This document shows positions 1-9,164 of a stretch of DNA of 64,000 nt, one piece after another; positions within the stretch are counted from its first letter, which is position 1; each line of letters starts with the position of its first letter. The notes beneath the pieces are model-generated. The model made no database searches and was not told where the DNA came from. It saw nothing but the letters and a program-made list of their open reading frames with translations. This DNA comes from Citricoccus zhacaiensis (lineage in GTDB: Bacteria; Actinomycetota; Actinomycetes; Actinomycetales; Micrococcaceae): positions 248,001 through 312,000 of the forward strand of contig NZ_BMLQ01000004.1 in the NCBI RefSeq assembly GCF_014645315.1, in the 5' to 3' direction. The translations under genes were made by a program, and so were the position numbers.

Positions 1-473
1 ATTCCGGGCAGCTCGGCGATGCGGGCATAGAGCTCGTTGGTGAACTCGAAGCGCGTCGTGCCGGGGTTGTCGTAGACGATGACCGGCAGGTCGGTCGCGG
101 CGGTGACCGCGCGGAAGAGTTCGACGACGTCGTCGTGGGTCAGGGGCTGGTAGGTCATCGGGGCCAGCAGCAGCCCCGCGGCCCCCGCAGCCCCGGCGCT
201 CTCGACGTTGGCAAGGACCTGGGACGTGCGCAGCGCCCCGACGCCGACGAGCACCGGGGTGCCGTCGGCGTTCTCGACGGCCAGGCGGGCGACACGGGCA
301 CGCTCCTCGGCGGTGAGATAGGCGTAGGAGCCGGTCGACCCGAGCGCGGTGATCGAGTCGACCCCGGCGGCAGCGAGCCGCCGGACGAGACCGGCGAACG
401 CGCGCTGGTCGACCGCATCGTCCGCCAGCGGGGTGAGGGGGAAGGCCGAGAGGCCGGTGAAGAGGCTGGTCAT
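1..473 (-). CDS. DapA-family lyase/synthase (dihydrodipicolinate synthase-like), 3' part cut by window edge
   Basis: Only the first 157 residues are inside the window. The frame matches the DapA/N-acetylneuraminate lyase TIM-barrel family: a FPLTPL beginning (residues 11-16), a GSTG loop (45-48, equivalent to the GTTGE substrate-carboxylate loop of DapA), and YDNPGTT (134-140), whose Tyr is the conserved proton-relay Tyr. The Schiff-base Lys lies beyond the edge. The ATG overlaps the stop of the upstream PLP-lyase gene as ATGA, so the two are probably translationally coupled. Placement as last known gene of a four-gene catabolic-looking operon argues for an aldolase/lyase of a small oxo-acid rather than lysine biosynthesis; this is inference. 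Family assignment is secure, substrate is not. Confidence 0.8.
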   Translation of the reverse strand, partial: MTSLFTGLSAFPLTPLADDAVDQRAFAGLVRRLAAAGVDSITALGSTGSYAYLTAEERARVARLAVENADGTPVLVGVGALRTSQVLANVESAGAAGAAGLLLAPMTYQPLTHDDVVELFRAVTAATDLPVIVYDNPGTTRFEFTNELYARIAELPG

Positions 474-1732
474 GCGCTGCTCCTGTCAGCGATCGAGGGC
501 GATGCCGGCCCGTAGACGGCGATGAGGGCCGCGTCGAGGTCGGCGATGAGGTCCTGGGCGGACTCCAGGCCGATGGCCAGGCGGATCAGGCCGTTCTCGC
601 GGAAAGGGCAGCTCAAGCCAGCGGCACGCGCGGGCGGGTACGCCTCGTAGGCGATGAGTGTCTCGTCGTGCCCGAGTGAGACCGCTGAAGTGATCAGGCG
701 CAGGTCGTTCACGAACCGCACTCGGTCGGCATGGCTGCCCTCGAGAGCGAAGGAGACGACGCCGCCGTAGCCGCCGGACAGCTGCCCCGACGCCGCTGCG
801 TGGTGGGGGTCGTCCATGAGCCCGGGGTAGGCGACGTGGGCGACGCGGGAATCGGCGGCCAGGAACTCGGCGACGGCCTGGGCGTTCTCGCAGTGGCGCT
901 GCAACCGCAGGGGCAGGGTGAGGGAGCCGCGCATTATGAGCCAGGCGTTGAACGGGGCGATCGCCCCGCCGACGTGGTGCAGCGCCCTGAACTTGATCGC
1001 ATCGACCAGCTCGCGGCCTCCGATCACTGCTCCGCCCATGGCGTCACCGTGGCCGTTGATGTACTTAGTGAGCGAGTGGACGACGAGGTCCGCGCCGTGG
1101 TCGAGCGGCCGCATCAGTGGCGGCGGGGTGAAGGTCGAGTCCACGGTCAGGAGGGCGTCGTGCTCGTGGGCGATCCGGGCGAGGGCGGCGATGTCCGCGA
1201 CCTTCGGGTCGGGGTTGCAGATGACCTCCGTGTGGATGAGCCGGGTGCTCGGGCGGACGGCTGCGCGAACGGCGTCGAGGTCTGTAATGTCGACGAGGTC
1301 GACCTCGATGCCCATCTTCTGCGGCAGCAGCGAGCCGAACAGGTCGAAGGTGCCCATGTAGACGACGTCGGAGACGACGACGTGGTCGCCCGGGCTCAGG
1401 ATCGTGAAGAACGCGCCGTGCAGGGCCGCCATCCCCGTGGCGAACACCGCGGCTGCCTCGCCGTGCTCGGCGCGGGCGAGCTTGTCCTGCAGGCCGAGCT
1501 GATTGGCCCCGGACTCTCGCGTGTAGATCAGCAGATCAGGGTCGCCCTCGGGCAGGGCCGCGGGGTCCGCGGGCAGGCGGTAGGAGTTCGCCATCACGAT
1601 CGGGGTGCGGATCGCGCCGGTGGTCTCGTCCGCGCGGTTGCCGCCGTGGACGGCCCAGGTGTCGTCGGTCAGCGTCGCGTGGTCGCGCCTGTCGGGCCGC
1701 GTGCCGGCCGGTGACGGGTGCTCGGTGCTCAT
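470..1732 (-). CDS. Cys/Met metabolism PLP-dependent enzyme (cystathionine/methionine gamma-lyase type)
   Basis: A 420-residue fold-type I PLP enzyme of the Cys/Met metabolism family. Visible are the YTR phosphate-binding pair from the neighbouring subunit (residues 70-72), the TVDST segment with the pyridine-N Asp (about 198), and HSLTKYINGHGD with the Schiff-base Lys 223, followed by a GG turn. These enzymes cleave or replace at the gamma or beta carbon of cystathionine, methionine or homocysteine. I chose the ATG at 1732 because the family N-terminus (a TLAVHGG-like motif, here WAVHGG at 26-31) begins shortly after it; the open frame extends further upstream without homology. The stop overlaps the start of the DapA-like gene by 4 bases. 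Lyase versus synthase cannot be decided from sequence alone. Confidence 0.85.
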   Translation of the reverse strand: MSTEHPSPAGTRPDRRDHATLTDDTWAVHGGNRADETTGAIRTPIVMANSYRLPADPAALPEGDPDLLIYTRESGANQLGLQDKLARAEHGEAAAVFATGMAALHGAFFTILSPGDHVVVSDVVYMGTFDLFGSLLPQKMGIEVDLVDITDLDAVRAAVRPSTRLIHTEVICNPDPKVADIAALARIAHEHDALLTVDSTFTPPPLMRPLDHGADLVVHSLTKYINGHGDAMGGAVIGGRELVDAIKFRALHHVGGAIAPFNAWLIMRGSLTLPLRLQRHCENAQAVAEFLAADSRVAHVAYPGLMDDPHHAAASGQLSGGYGGVVSFALEGSHADRVRFVNDLRLITSAVSLGHDETLIAYEAYPPARAAGLSCPFRENGLIRLAIGLESAQDLIADLDAALIAVYGPASPSIADRSSA

Positions 1733-1778
1733 GAGTCTGCTCCTAGAGTCGGCGAGGTCGTCGGCGAGGGGTGTTCGG

Positions 1779-2498
1779 TCACGGCGTCCCGAGCAGCCGG
1801 CTGGCAGCCCGAACGCCGGTGCCGAGGTCCGAAAGCGCGTCGACAAGCGCGTCACTGGCGGCGTGCAAGGCCTCGTCGGTGACGGGCGCGAGGGCATCGA
1901 GAATGAAGAACGCGGTTCGGGTGTCCTCGGTGAGGGCGGTGCGGCGGCCCTGCCGCCAGTTCCAGCGCCGGCAGGTCACCCCCGCGTCGTCGCGCCAGAC
2001 GACCTCCCCTGGCTCCGGTTTCTCGATGACCGCCTCCCCGTTCGCGGTCGTCTCGAAGGGCTCGTCGCCGCCGGCCCGGACCAGCCGCGCGGGCCCCTCG
2101 TACCGGTCGAAGTCCTCGCCGCCGAGCGGGATCTGGTGGAGGACTGAGATCGCGTTGTAGATGTCGGTGAGCGCGTTGATCCGCGGCAGGCCCTTCTCCG
2201 CGCGCCGGGTGAGCGCCTCGAGGCTGTTGCGGGTGCGCTGCGGCTTCGCGCCGAACGCCCGGTACGCCTGCCTCCACGCGGCGACGTGGCCCAGCTCGTC
2301 GACCGGAGAGGCGGCCAGCAGCTCTCTTGCATGCGCCTCGGCCCGGTCGATCAGCTCAGCCGCGGCCGCGGAGGACGCTCGAGGGTCGAGCCCACTCACC
2401 ACGATGAGCAGCGCGCGGTAGTCCGGGCGCAGGTCGAGCACAGCGGGGTCAATCTCGCACGCGGCGAGGAACGCGTCGGGGGCCCGGGTCTCAGTCAT
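1779..2498 (-). CDS. Stand-alone B3/B4 domain protein
   Basis: A 239-residue protein resembling the B3/B4 domain of the phenylalanyl-tRNA synthetase beta subunit, where this fold edits mis-charged Tyr-tRNA(Phe). The segment AFGAKPQRTRNSLEALTRR followed by LPRINALTDIYNAISVLH is the characteristic core of stand-alone B3/B4 proteins. No other synthetase domain is present, so it is not PheT. The ATG at 2498 overlaps the 3' end of the XRE-cupin gene by 8 bases and the gene precedes the PLP lyase by 46 bases, so all four genes are likely one transcript. Function of free B3/B4 proteins is poorly known; editing of a mis-charged tRNA or binding of an amino-acid-like ligand are both possible. Confidence 0.75.
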   Translation of the reverse strand: MTETRAPDAFLAACEIDPAVLDLRPDYRALLIVVSGLDPRASSAAAAELIDRAEAHARELLAASPVDELGHVAAWRQAYRAFGAKPQRTRNSLEALTRRAEKGLPRINALTDIYNAISVLHQIPLGGEDFDRYEGPARLVRAGGDEPFETTANGEAVIEKPEPGEVVWRDDAGVTCRRWNWRQGRRTALTEDTRTAFFILDALAPVTDEALHAASDALVDALSDLGTGVRAASRLLGTP

Positions 2499-3096
2499 CG
2501 GCGGTCTCCGTTCTGTGGGCGTGCCCCACTCCTGGCTCGTGGACGCATAGCGCGAATCGGGCCGGGTGGTCGTGCGGGTTGGAGTAGGAGTGCTCGGCGT
2601 CGCCGTGAAAGGCCAGCGCGTCGCCGGCGGCGAGCACATGGGGCTGCCCGTCGGCCTCGACCGTGACCGTTCCCTCCAGGACCTGGAGCATCTCGCGGGT
2701 GCCCGCGGCATGGGCCTCGCTCTCATGGCGGTCGCCGGGCCCGAGCGTCCAATCCCATAGCTCGACGACGTCCGGCGGCTCCGTGCCGGCCACGAGTACG
2801 CCGCGACCGCCGTGCTCGCCGGTCCACAGCACCGCGCCCTCACCGGCGCGGGTCACCTTCGCCGCCCTCGGAGCCAGGGGCTCGACGAGCGCGGGTAGTC
2901 CGACCCCGAGTGCGTCGGAGAGCCGCAGCAGCGTGCCCACGCTCGGATTCACCGATCCCTGCTCGACATTGACGACCATCCGCCGGCTCACCCCGGCGGT
3001 CTCGGCGAGCCGGTCGAGCGTCCAGCCGTGGACTGTGCGTTCCTGCTTCACCCTCGCGCCGATGGCGCGGGCCAGACCCTCTGCGTTCACATCCAT
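2491..3096 (-). CDS. XRE-family transcriptional regulator with C-terminal cupin domain
   Basis: A 201-residue regulator. An HTH_3 helix-turn-helix spans roughly residues 10-65 (VKQERTVHGWTLDRLAETAG, then SRRMVVNVEQGSVNPSVGTL), and a double-stranded beta-helix cupin fills the C-terminal half (GPGDRHESEAHAAGTREMLQ, and LAAGDALAFHGDAEH). Such proteins sense a small ligand through the cupin and usually repress their own operon. The ATG at 3096 is chosen; an in-frame GTG at 3114 lies only about 9 bases from a GATAAT -10 and would be a leaderless alternative. An 8+8 bp perfect inverted repeat overlaps the start. First gene of the XRE, B3/B4, PLP-lyase, DapA-like set. Confidence 0.85.
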   Translation of the reverse strand: MDVNAEGLARAIGARVKQERTVHGWTLDRLAETAGVSRRMVVNVEQGSVNPSVGTLLRLSDALGVGLPALVEPLAPRAAKVTRAGEGAVLWTGEHGGRGVLVAGTEPPDVVELWDWTLGPGDRHESEAHAAGTREMLQVLEGTVTVEADGQPHVLAAGDALAFHGDAEHSYSNPHDHPARFALCVHEPGVGHAHRTETADD

Positions 3097-3117
3097 GAGT
3101 GCACCATACTGCACTCA
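3096..3117. promoter_or_regulatory. Perfect inverted repeat, probable operator of the XRE-cupin operon
   Basis: TGAGTGCA and TGCACTCA are exact reverse complements separated by six bases (CCATAC on the plus strand). The element covers the first base of the chosen ATG and lies directly downstream of the GATAAT -10 at 3124-3129, which puts it around the transcription start. Autorepression by the XRE regulator is the simplest reading; it is inference. Confidence 0.7.
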
Positions 3118-3123
3118 ATGCGC

Positions 3124-3129
3124 ATTATC
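3124..3129 (-). promoter_or_regulatory. -10 hexamer GATAAT for the XRE operon
   Basis: GATAAT on the minus strand, one mismatch from TATAAT, lies 27 bases upstream of the ATG at 3096. No convincing -35 hexamer is seen 16-18 bases further upstream. A start of transcription around 3114-3117 would give a very short or leaderless mRNA. Confidence 0.5.
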
Positions 3130-3174
3130 ATCCCCGAACGGCGAGGCCGCTTGGCCGGGCACTCGCGCCAGACG

Positions 3175-4260
<1,086 letters not shown>

Positions 4261-4268
4261 GGTTGTCC

Positions 4269-4291
4269 ATGGTACCGGTGACCGATAGCGT
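4269..4291. promoter_or_regulatory. Overlapping divergent leaderless promoters (ychF / unknown gene)
   Basis: Minus-strand TACCAT (4269-4274) is followed by 8 bases and the ychF GTG. Plus-strand TAGCGT (4286-4291) is followed by 7 bases and the GTG at 4299. Both genes lack a Shine-Dalgarno sequence. The two -10 elements are only 11 bases apart, so the two transcripts probably compete for polymerase. Confidence 0.55.
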
Positions 4292-4298
4292 CGAGAGC

Positions 4299-4862
4299 GT
4301 GACTGACCAACCAGAACAGACCACCAACCCAACCACCGACCCCGCAGGCGTTCCCGGCCTCGGGGTGAACGGAGAAAACGGGGACAGCGGCAACACCGCT
4401 GACCCGACGACGGACCCGAACCTGGTCGCCGCCGGAACCGCGCTGCCCGAGGGCCAGCCGCAGCCGCCCTCCGAACGCATCTCGCCCCTGGTCTTCCTCG
4501 CCATCGAGCAGGCGCTCGAGTTCGCCTCCGAGGGATCCGACGCCGTGGCGCCGTTCCTGCTGGGCTACATCGACGAGGAGCAGAAGGGGATGTGGAAACT
4601 GCCCGGTGCCGACGAGGACCAGATGCGGGCACAGGTCGCCCAGCTGGAGCCCCGCCCGGAGATGGCCGTTTCTGTGTTCGACGCCCGCCTCGAGGTCGAG
4701 GGCCAGCCGCACGACGCCTTCGTGATCGAGGCCTTCGACAACGCCGAGGGCGTCTCCGCCACCGTCATCCAGCTGTACTCCCCCGCCGATGCCACCGGTG
4801 GGGCCGAGGCCGTCGGCGCCCCGCAGCTGTTCGCCAACGGAGAGAACATCCTGCGCGCCTGA
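4299..4862 (+). CDS. Conserved hypothetical protein
   Basis: A 187-residue cytoplasmic, acidic protein I do not recognise. The first 50 residues are Thr/Asn/Pro/Gly-rich and probably disordered; the rest (from SERISPLVFLAIEQALEFAS on) looks like a small alpha/beta domain with a conserved-looking GYIDEEQKGMWKLPGA stretch. No membrane segment or signal peptide. An ATG exists 30 bases upstream, but the GTG at 4299 is exactly seven bases after a TAGCGT hexamer, so I favour it as a leaderless start. Divergent from ychF. Confidence 0.7.
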   Translation: MTDQPEQTTNPTTDPAGVPGLGVNGENGDSGNTADPTTDPNLVAAGTALPEGQPQPPSERISPLVFLAIEQALEFASEGSDAVAPFLLGYIDEEQKGMWKLPGADEDQMRAQVAQLEPRPEMAVSVFDARLEVEGQPHDAFVIEAFDNAEGVSATVIQLYSPADATGGAEAVGAPQLFANGENILRA

Positions 4863-4960
4863 TTCCCCTCATCGCCGTCAGGGCGTGGGTCGTCAGTTGG
4901 CGTGCCGAATGGACGCCCCATGGGCACACGATCTGACGACTCACGGACGGGCCTCGGTGA

Positions 4961-4982
4961 CTGAGGCTCCTCGGATCCTCAG
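4961..4982. terminator. Stem-loop between convergent genes
   Basis: CTGAGG and CCTCAG are reverse complements around a 10-base loop and overlap the amidase stop codon. A second, longer-range pair GTCGTCAG (4889-4896) / CTGACGAC (4933-4940) lies in the same gap. Neither has a U-tract, so termination is only plausible. Confidence 0.35.
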
Positions 4983-6556
4983 ATCGCCGGGGCCCGGTCG
5001 GCGTAGCGCGTGGCCTCGTCATAGGCCCGGGCCACTCGCAGCAGGTCAACATCGTGGTCGGGCGCACCCACCAACTGCAGGCCCACGGGCAACCCCGCCG
5101 CCGTGAACCCGCCGGGCACCGAGATGGCCGGGCAGCCGGTCGCCGAGATCAAGGTGGCCGAGCGCATCCAGTCCACGTAGGACCCCATCGTCACCCCGGC
5201 CACCTCCTGCGGCCAGGCCCACGCAGCCGGGAACGGAACCAATTGCGTGGTGGGCGCCAACAGCACGTCGAACGCTCCCGCGGCGGCGGAACCGGCAGCA
5301 CCGCCCCGTCCGGCATCACCGACCGCGTTGACGGAGATTCCCGCGGTGCCGGCGGTCCCGAAGAAGCGTGCGATCTCCCGGTCCAGCCGACCCCGCGCGA
5401 TGGCCACGTCCATGAGCTCCGCCGAGGTCAGCGCCAGCCCGCGCTCCACGTTCCAGATGACCTCCTCCTTGACCTGACCGGGGAATCCGGCCACCACGTC
5501 CCGCAGGGCGAGCGCCATGTCGAAGGCCCGGGTCGCGTCGAAGACTCGGTCCGCCTCACGCAGCCGCGGGCACGCCTCCTCCACCGTGGCGCCGAGGTCG
5601 GCCAGCACCTCCGCCTCTTCCCGCACGACGGCGGCCACCTCGCCTTCCACGGGCACGCCCAGCCCGAAGTCGGTGGTCACCGCCACCCGGACCCCCGCCA
5701 GCGGCCGGTCCGGCGTGGCAGCACGCCGCGTACGGTCGCCTCCCGTTCGCGCGACTCCGTGCCGGCCTGCTCCGACCTGACCCACGGACTCGGTGAGCAG
5801 CTCAGCGAAGCCCGCGGCCGGCGTCGGGCACGGCACCGGGACCCGGGCGTCCGGGCCGGCGAGGACGGACAGCGCCAGGATGACGTCTTCCACCGAACGT
5901 GCCATGGCGCCCTTCTGCCCGAGCCAGGCGCGAGGGTCCCGCGCGGGGGCGTTGGGCACCACGCCGTGCGAGGCACGAAAGCCGACGACGTTGTTGAAGG
6001 CGGCGGGGTTGCGCAGGGAACCGCCCATGTCCGAGCCATCGGCCAGGGGCTGGATGCGCGTGGCCAAGGTGACGGCGGCCCCGCCCGAGGACCCGCCGGC
6101 GCTGCGGCTCGGGTCGTAGGGATTGAGCGTGGTCCCGAACACCGTGTTGTAGGTGTGGGAGCCGGCGGCGAACTCGGGGACGTTGTTCTTGCCGGTGGAG
6201 ATCACGCCGGCGCGCTGGAACCGTTCGATCACCAGGTCACTCTCCCGGGGCACCAGGTCGGCGAAGATCGGGGAGCCGGAGGTCGTGCGGATGCCCGCGG
6301 TGGCATGGGTGTCCTTGTGCGTCATCGGGATCCCGTGCAGCGGAGGCAGGTCCTCCGGTGCCGTGGCGGCGGCGCGGTCGTCAGCGGCGAGCGCCTGCTC
6401 GTAGGCGCGTTCACGGACCTGGGTCACCACGGCGTTGACGCTCGGATTGACCTCGTCGATCCGAGCGAAGTGGGCTTGAAGCACCTCCCGGGCGGACACC
6501 TGACGATGACGCAGGGCGGCGGACAGGGCTCGGGCAGACAGGCTCAACGGGTCCAT
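4979..6556 (-). CDS. Amidase (amidase signature family)
   Basis: A 525-residue amidase-signature hydrolase. The Ser-cisSer-Lys triad is readable: Lys 81 in MTHKDTH, cis-Ser 156 in SAGGSSGGAA, nucleophile Ser 180 in GSDMGGSLRNPA. These enzymes hydrolyse linear amides; no substrate can be given. An Ala/Gly-rich insertion sits near the middle (GTAGTAGISVNAVGDAGRGG region). No signal peptide. The ATG at 6556 is preceded by TAGGAT and six bases, a leaderless pattern. It is not next to gatB/gatC, so it is unlikely to be GatA. Confidence 0.9.
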   Translation of the reverse strand: MDPLSLSARALSAALRHRQVSAREVLQAHFARIDEVNPSVNAVVTQVRERAYEQALAADDRAAATAPEDLPPLHGIPMTHKDTHATAGIRTTSGSPIFADLVPRESDLVIERFQRAGVISTGKNNVPEFAAGSHTYNTVFGTTLNPYDPSRSAGGSSGGAAVTLATRIQPLADGSDMGGSLRNPAAFNNVVGFRASHGVVPNAPARDPRAWLGQKGAMARSVEDVILALSVLAGPDARVPVPCPTPAAGFAELLTESVGQVGAGRHGVARTGGDRTRRAATPDRPLAGVRVAVTTDFGLGVPVEGEVAAVVREEAEVLADLGATVEEACPRLREADRVFDATRAFDMALALRDVVAGFPGQVKEEVIWNVERGLALTSAELMDVAIARGRLDREIARFFGTAGTAGISVNAVGDAGRGGAAGSAAAGAFDVLLAPTTQLVPFPAAWAWPQEVAGVTMGSYVDWMRSATLISATGCPAISVPGGFTAAGLPVGLQLVGAPDHDVDLLRVARAYDEATRYADRAPAI

Positions 6557-6576
6557 GCCGGAATCCTAGGCGGTCC

Positions 6577-7125
6577 TCATCGTCCAGGCCTTCGCGGACC
6601 GTCCAGCGCCTCGCGGAAGGCCCGTTCGGCCGCGTCAGAGAAGGGGACGAAGACGACCGAGGCGACCGGGCCGGCGTCGGGACCGACCTCTGCGGCCATG
6701 GCGCGGCAGGTCTGCACGGCGATACGGGCCGCGTCGTCCATCGGCCAGCCGTAGACGCCGGCGGAGATCGCCGGGAAGGCCACGCTGCGGGCTCCGAGCC
6801 GGGCGGCCACGCGCAGGGATTCCCGGTAGCAGGAGGCCAGCGTCTCGGACTTGTCGATGGTCTTCGCGTACACCGGCCCCACCGTGTGGATGACCCAGCG
6901 CGGCCTCAGCCGGCCCCCCGTGGTGGCGACGGCCCTGCCGGCTGGCAAGCCGTCCGGCAGCTCGGTCTCGCGTAAGTGCTTGCATTCGGCGAGGATCTCG
7001 GGGCCGCCGCGGCGGTGGATGGCCCCATCCACGCCCCCGCCGCCGAGCAGCGTGGAATTGGCGGCGTTGACGATCGCGTCCACGGACTGGTCCGTGATGT
7101 CCCCGGGTTCGATGCGCAGTTCCAT
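6577..7125 (-). CDS. Macro-domain protein (O-acetyl-ADP-ribose deacetylase type)
   Basis: A 182-residue single-domain macrodomain protein. Hallmarks are GDIT (residues 8-11), VNAANSTLLGGGGVDGAIH for the ADP-ribose diphosphate and distal ribose, and FPAISAGVYGWP for the second phosphate loop. The NAAN and GGGGVDGA pattern is the MacroD/YmdB class, which removes acetyl-ADP-ribose or mono-ADP-ribose from acidic residues. TACCGT followed by six bases and the ATG marks a leaderless promoter. It lies 20 bases upstream of the amidase on the same strand. Confidence 0.92.
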   Translation of the reverse strand: MELRIEPGDITDQSVDAIVNAANSTLLGGGGVDGAIHRRGGPEILAECKHLRETELPDGLPAGRAVATTGGRLRPRWVIHTVGPVYAKTIDKSETLASCYRESLRVAARLGARSVAFPAISAGVYGWPMDDAARIAVQTCRAMAAEVGPDAGPVASVVFVPFSDAAERAFREALDGPRRPGR

Positions 7126-7225
7126 GGCGCCACGGTACGTCCCCCGCCGCGTGAGTGGGCAGATCCCGCGGCGGTCGCAGGGTCGATCGGCACATCACCT
7201 GACCAGTCACGGCCGGCCACGCTGG

Positions 7226-7241
7226 CATGACGGATGTCATG
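7226..7241. promoter_or_regulatory. Inverted repeat CATGAC-N4-GTCATG upstream of the ABC/two-component operon
   Basis: A perfect 6+6 bp inverted repeat with a GGAT centre, 58 bases before the ABC transporter ATG. NarL/LuxR-type response regulators bind such short inverted repeats as dimers, so the operon's own regulator is the obvious candidate. The first gene's ATG itself has CAGACT six bases upstream. Confidence 0.5.
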
Positions 7242-7298
7242 GAGCATCGGTGACGCTCGGCAGATCCGCTGTGGGGCACGCTTCCACAGACTGGAGGC

Positions 7299-8312
7299 AT
7301 GAACACCACAGCCCCCAGCACTGTCCCGGGCACCGTCCCGCCTTCCGGCCAGCGATCCCCCGCGGCCGGTGCCGACCCTGCCGGCCCCGAGACCGCCGCC
7401 ACCGCCCTCCACGCCACCGGCGTCCACCGTCAGTTCGGCAGCGGGGCCGGCGCGGTCCGGGCCGTCAACGGCGTCGACCTGCAGATCCAGCGTGGGGAGA
7501 TCGTGGCCCTGCTCGGTCCCAATGGCGCCGGCAAGACCACCTTCCTCGACCTGGTCCTCGGCTTCACCGCCCCGACGTCCGGCTCCCTCACGGTCCTCGG
7601 GATGCCTCCGAAGCAGGCCGTGCTCGAGGGCCGGGTCGGCGCCGTGCTCCAGACCGGTGGCCTGCTGAGCGACCTCACGGTCAAGGAGACCATGTCCATG
7701 GTCGCCGCCTGCCAGCCTCGCCACATCCCGGTCGAGACCGCCCTCGAGCGGGCCGGCGCGGCACAGATCGCCGGACGCAAGGTCCGCAAGTGCTCCGGCG
7801 GCGAACAGCAGCGGTTGCGCTTCGCCCTCGCCCTGCTGACCGAACCTGACCTCCTGCTCCTGGACGAGCCCACCGCCGGCATGGACGTCCGGGCCCGCAA
7901 GGAGTTCTGGGAGACCATGCAGGCCGAGGCCGAGCGCGGCCGCACGGTAGTCTTCGCCACCCACTTCCTGCAGGAGGCCTCAGACTTCGCCGACCGGATC
8001 GTGCTGATGCGCGCCGGCCGCAAGGTGGTGGACGGTCCTGTGGACGAAGTCATCGATACCGGCCACCGCACCGTCTCCTGCGTGTGGGACGGCCCCGGTA
8101 CCCCCGAGGAGGCCGCGGTGAAGCTGGGACTTCCCGACGCCGTCGCGCACCAGAACGGCCGGGTGCGGTTCACCGCACAGGACACGGACCGGCTCGCCGG
8201 CTTCCTGCTCTCCACGGGACTGGCCCACGACCTCACCATTGCGGCGGCCTCACTGGACGAGGTCTTCCTTGATCTCACGTCCGACGACGCCACGGAAGGA
8301 ACCCTGACATGA
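7299..8312 (+). CDS. ABC-2 type exporter, ATP-binding subunit
   Basis: A 337-residue ABC ATPase. Walker A GPNGAGKTT (about 73-81), Q-loop in VLQTGGLLSDL, signature SGGEQQR, Walker B LLLLDEPTAGMD, and H-loop VFATHF are all intact. The last 80 residues form the accessory domain usual in drug- or lipid-export ABC-2 systems. It overlaps the permease by four bases (ATGA) and is followed by a histidine kinase and response regulator, the same layout as DesKR-linked and antibiotic-response exporters in actinobacteria. Substrate unknown. The first 40 residues are Pro/Ala-rich and probably disordered. Confidence 0.92.
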   Translation: MNTTAPSTVPGTVPPSGQRSPAAGADPAGPETAATALHATGVHRQFGSGAGAVRAVNGVDLQIQRGEIVALLGPNGAGKTTFLDLVLGFTAPTSGSLTVLGMPPKQAVLEGRVGAVLQTGGLLSDLTVKETMSMVAACQPRHIPVETALERAGAAQIAGRKVRKCSGGEQQRLRFALALLTEPDLLLLDEPTAGMDVRARKEFWETMQAEAERGRTVVFATHFLQEASDFADRIVLMRAGRKVVDGPVDEVIDTGHRTVSCVWDGPGTPEEAAVKLGLPDAVAHQNGRVRFTAQDTDRLAGFLLSTGLAHDLTIAAASLDEVFLDLTSDDATEGTLT

Positions 8313-9160
8313 GCACCACCGTTTCCCCCCAGATCCAACAGCGCCAGTATGGCCAGCAGGGCCGACACGGCCGGAAACGGTCCCGGCTGCGGATCATCAC
8401 TGCCTTCGCCGGCTGGGAGTTCCTCCGCAACGCACGGATGGTCGAGTCCACCTTCTTCATCGTGGTCCTGCCCACCGTGCTCTACCTGATGTTCGGTGCC
8501 CTGTCCGCCTTCGGGGAGAGCCCGGTCGGCAACGGCACCATCGCCACCTACAACATGACCGCCATGACCGTCTACGGCGCCACGATGGCGACGAGTGCGA
8601 TCGCCGGATCAGCCGCCCTGGAGCGCCAGCAAGGGTGGGGACGCCAGCTGGGCCTGACCGGGCTGACCAGCACCGGCTACATGCTCGGCAAGGTGCTGGT
8701 GGCCCTGGGCATCGCCCTGATGCCCATCGTGGTGGTCTTCACGGTCGGCTCCCTGACGGGTGCGGCCTTCGACGAAGCGTGGATGTGGCCGGCGTCCGGT
8801 GCCCTCGCCCTGCTCGGGGCCATCCCGTTCGCGCTCTACGGGCTCGCGGCGGCCCTGCTGTTCCGCTCGGAGGCGGCCGTCTCGGGGGCGTCCGGCATCC
8901 TCGTGGTCCTCGCGTTCTTCGGCAACCTGTTCATGCCGCTGTCCGGCACCCTGCTGGAGATCGCCCGGTTCACGCCGATCTACGGCATCGCGGCGCTGGC
9001 GCGGTGGCCCCAGCTGGAGGGCACGGTCGTCAGCATGGAAGACGGCGGGGCCCCGATCAGCGACCCGTTGTGGGCGATCGTGCTAAACGTAGTGGCATGG
9101 ACCGTCCTCTTCGCCGCGATCTGCCTGGTCGCCTCCCGCCGTTCCACCCGGCGGGGCTGA
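8309..9160 (+). CDS. ABC-2 type exporter, permease subunit
   Basis: A 283-residue ABC-2 permease with six predicted membrane helices: one after a basic N-terminus (FLRNARMVESTFFIVVLP), the others spread to the C-terminal AIVLNVVAWTVLFAAICLVA. It contains the ABC-2 coupling feature ERQQGWGRQLGLTGLTST. Starts inside the stop of the ATPase gene (ATGA) and precedes the kinase by four bases, so one operon. It pairs with the upstream ATPase to make the export pore. Confidence 0.9.
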   Translation: MSTTVSPQIQQRQYGQQGRHGRKRSRLRIITAFAGWEFLRNARMVESTFFIVVLPTVLYLMFGALSAFGESPVGNGTIATYNMTAMTVYGATMATSAIAGSAALERQQGWGRQLGLTGLTSTGYMLGKVLVALGIALMPIVVVFTVGSLTGAAFDEAWMWPASGALALLGAIPFALYGLAAALLFRSEAAVSGASGILVVLAFFGNLFMPLSGTLLEIARFTPIYGIAALARWPQLEGTVVSMEDGGAPISDPLWAIVLNVVAWTVLFAAICLVASRRSTRRG

Positions 9161-9164
9161 GCTG

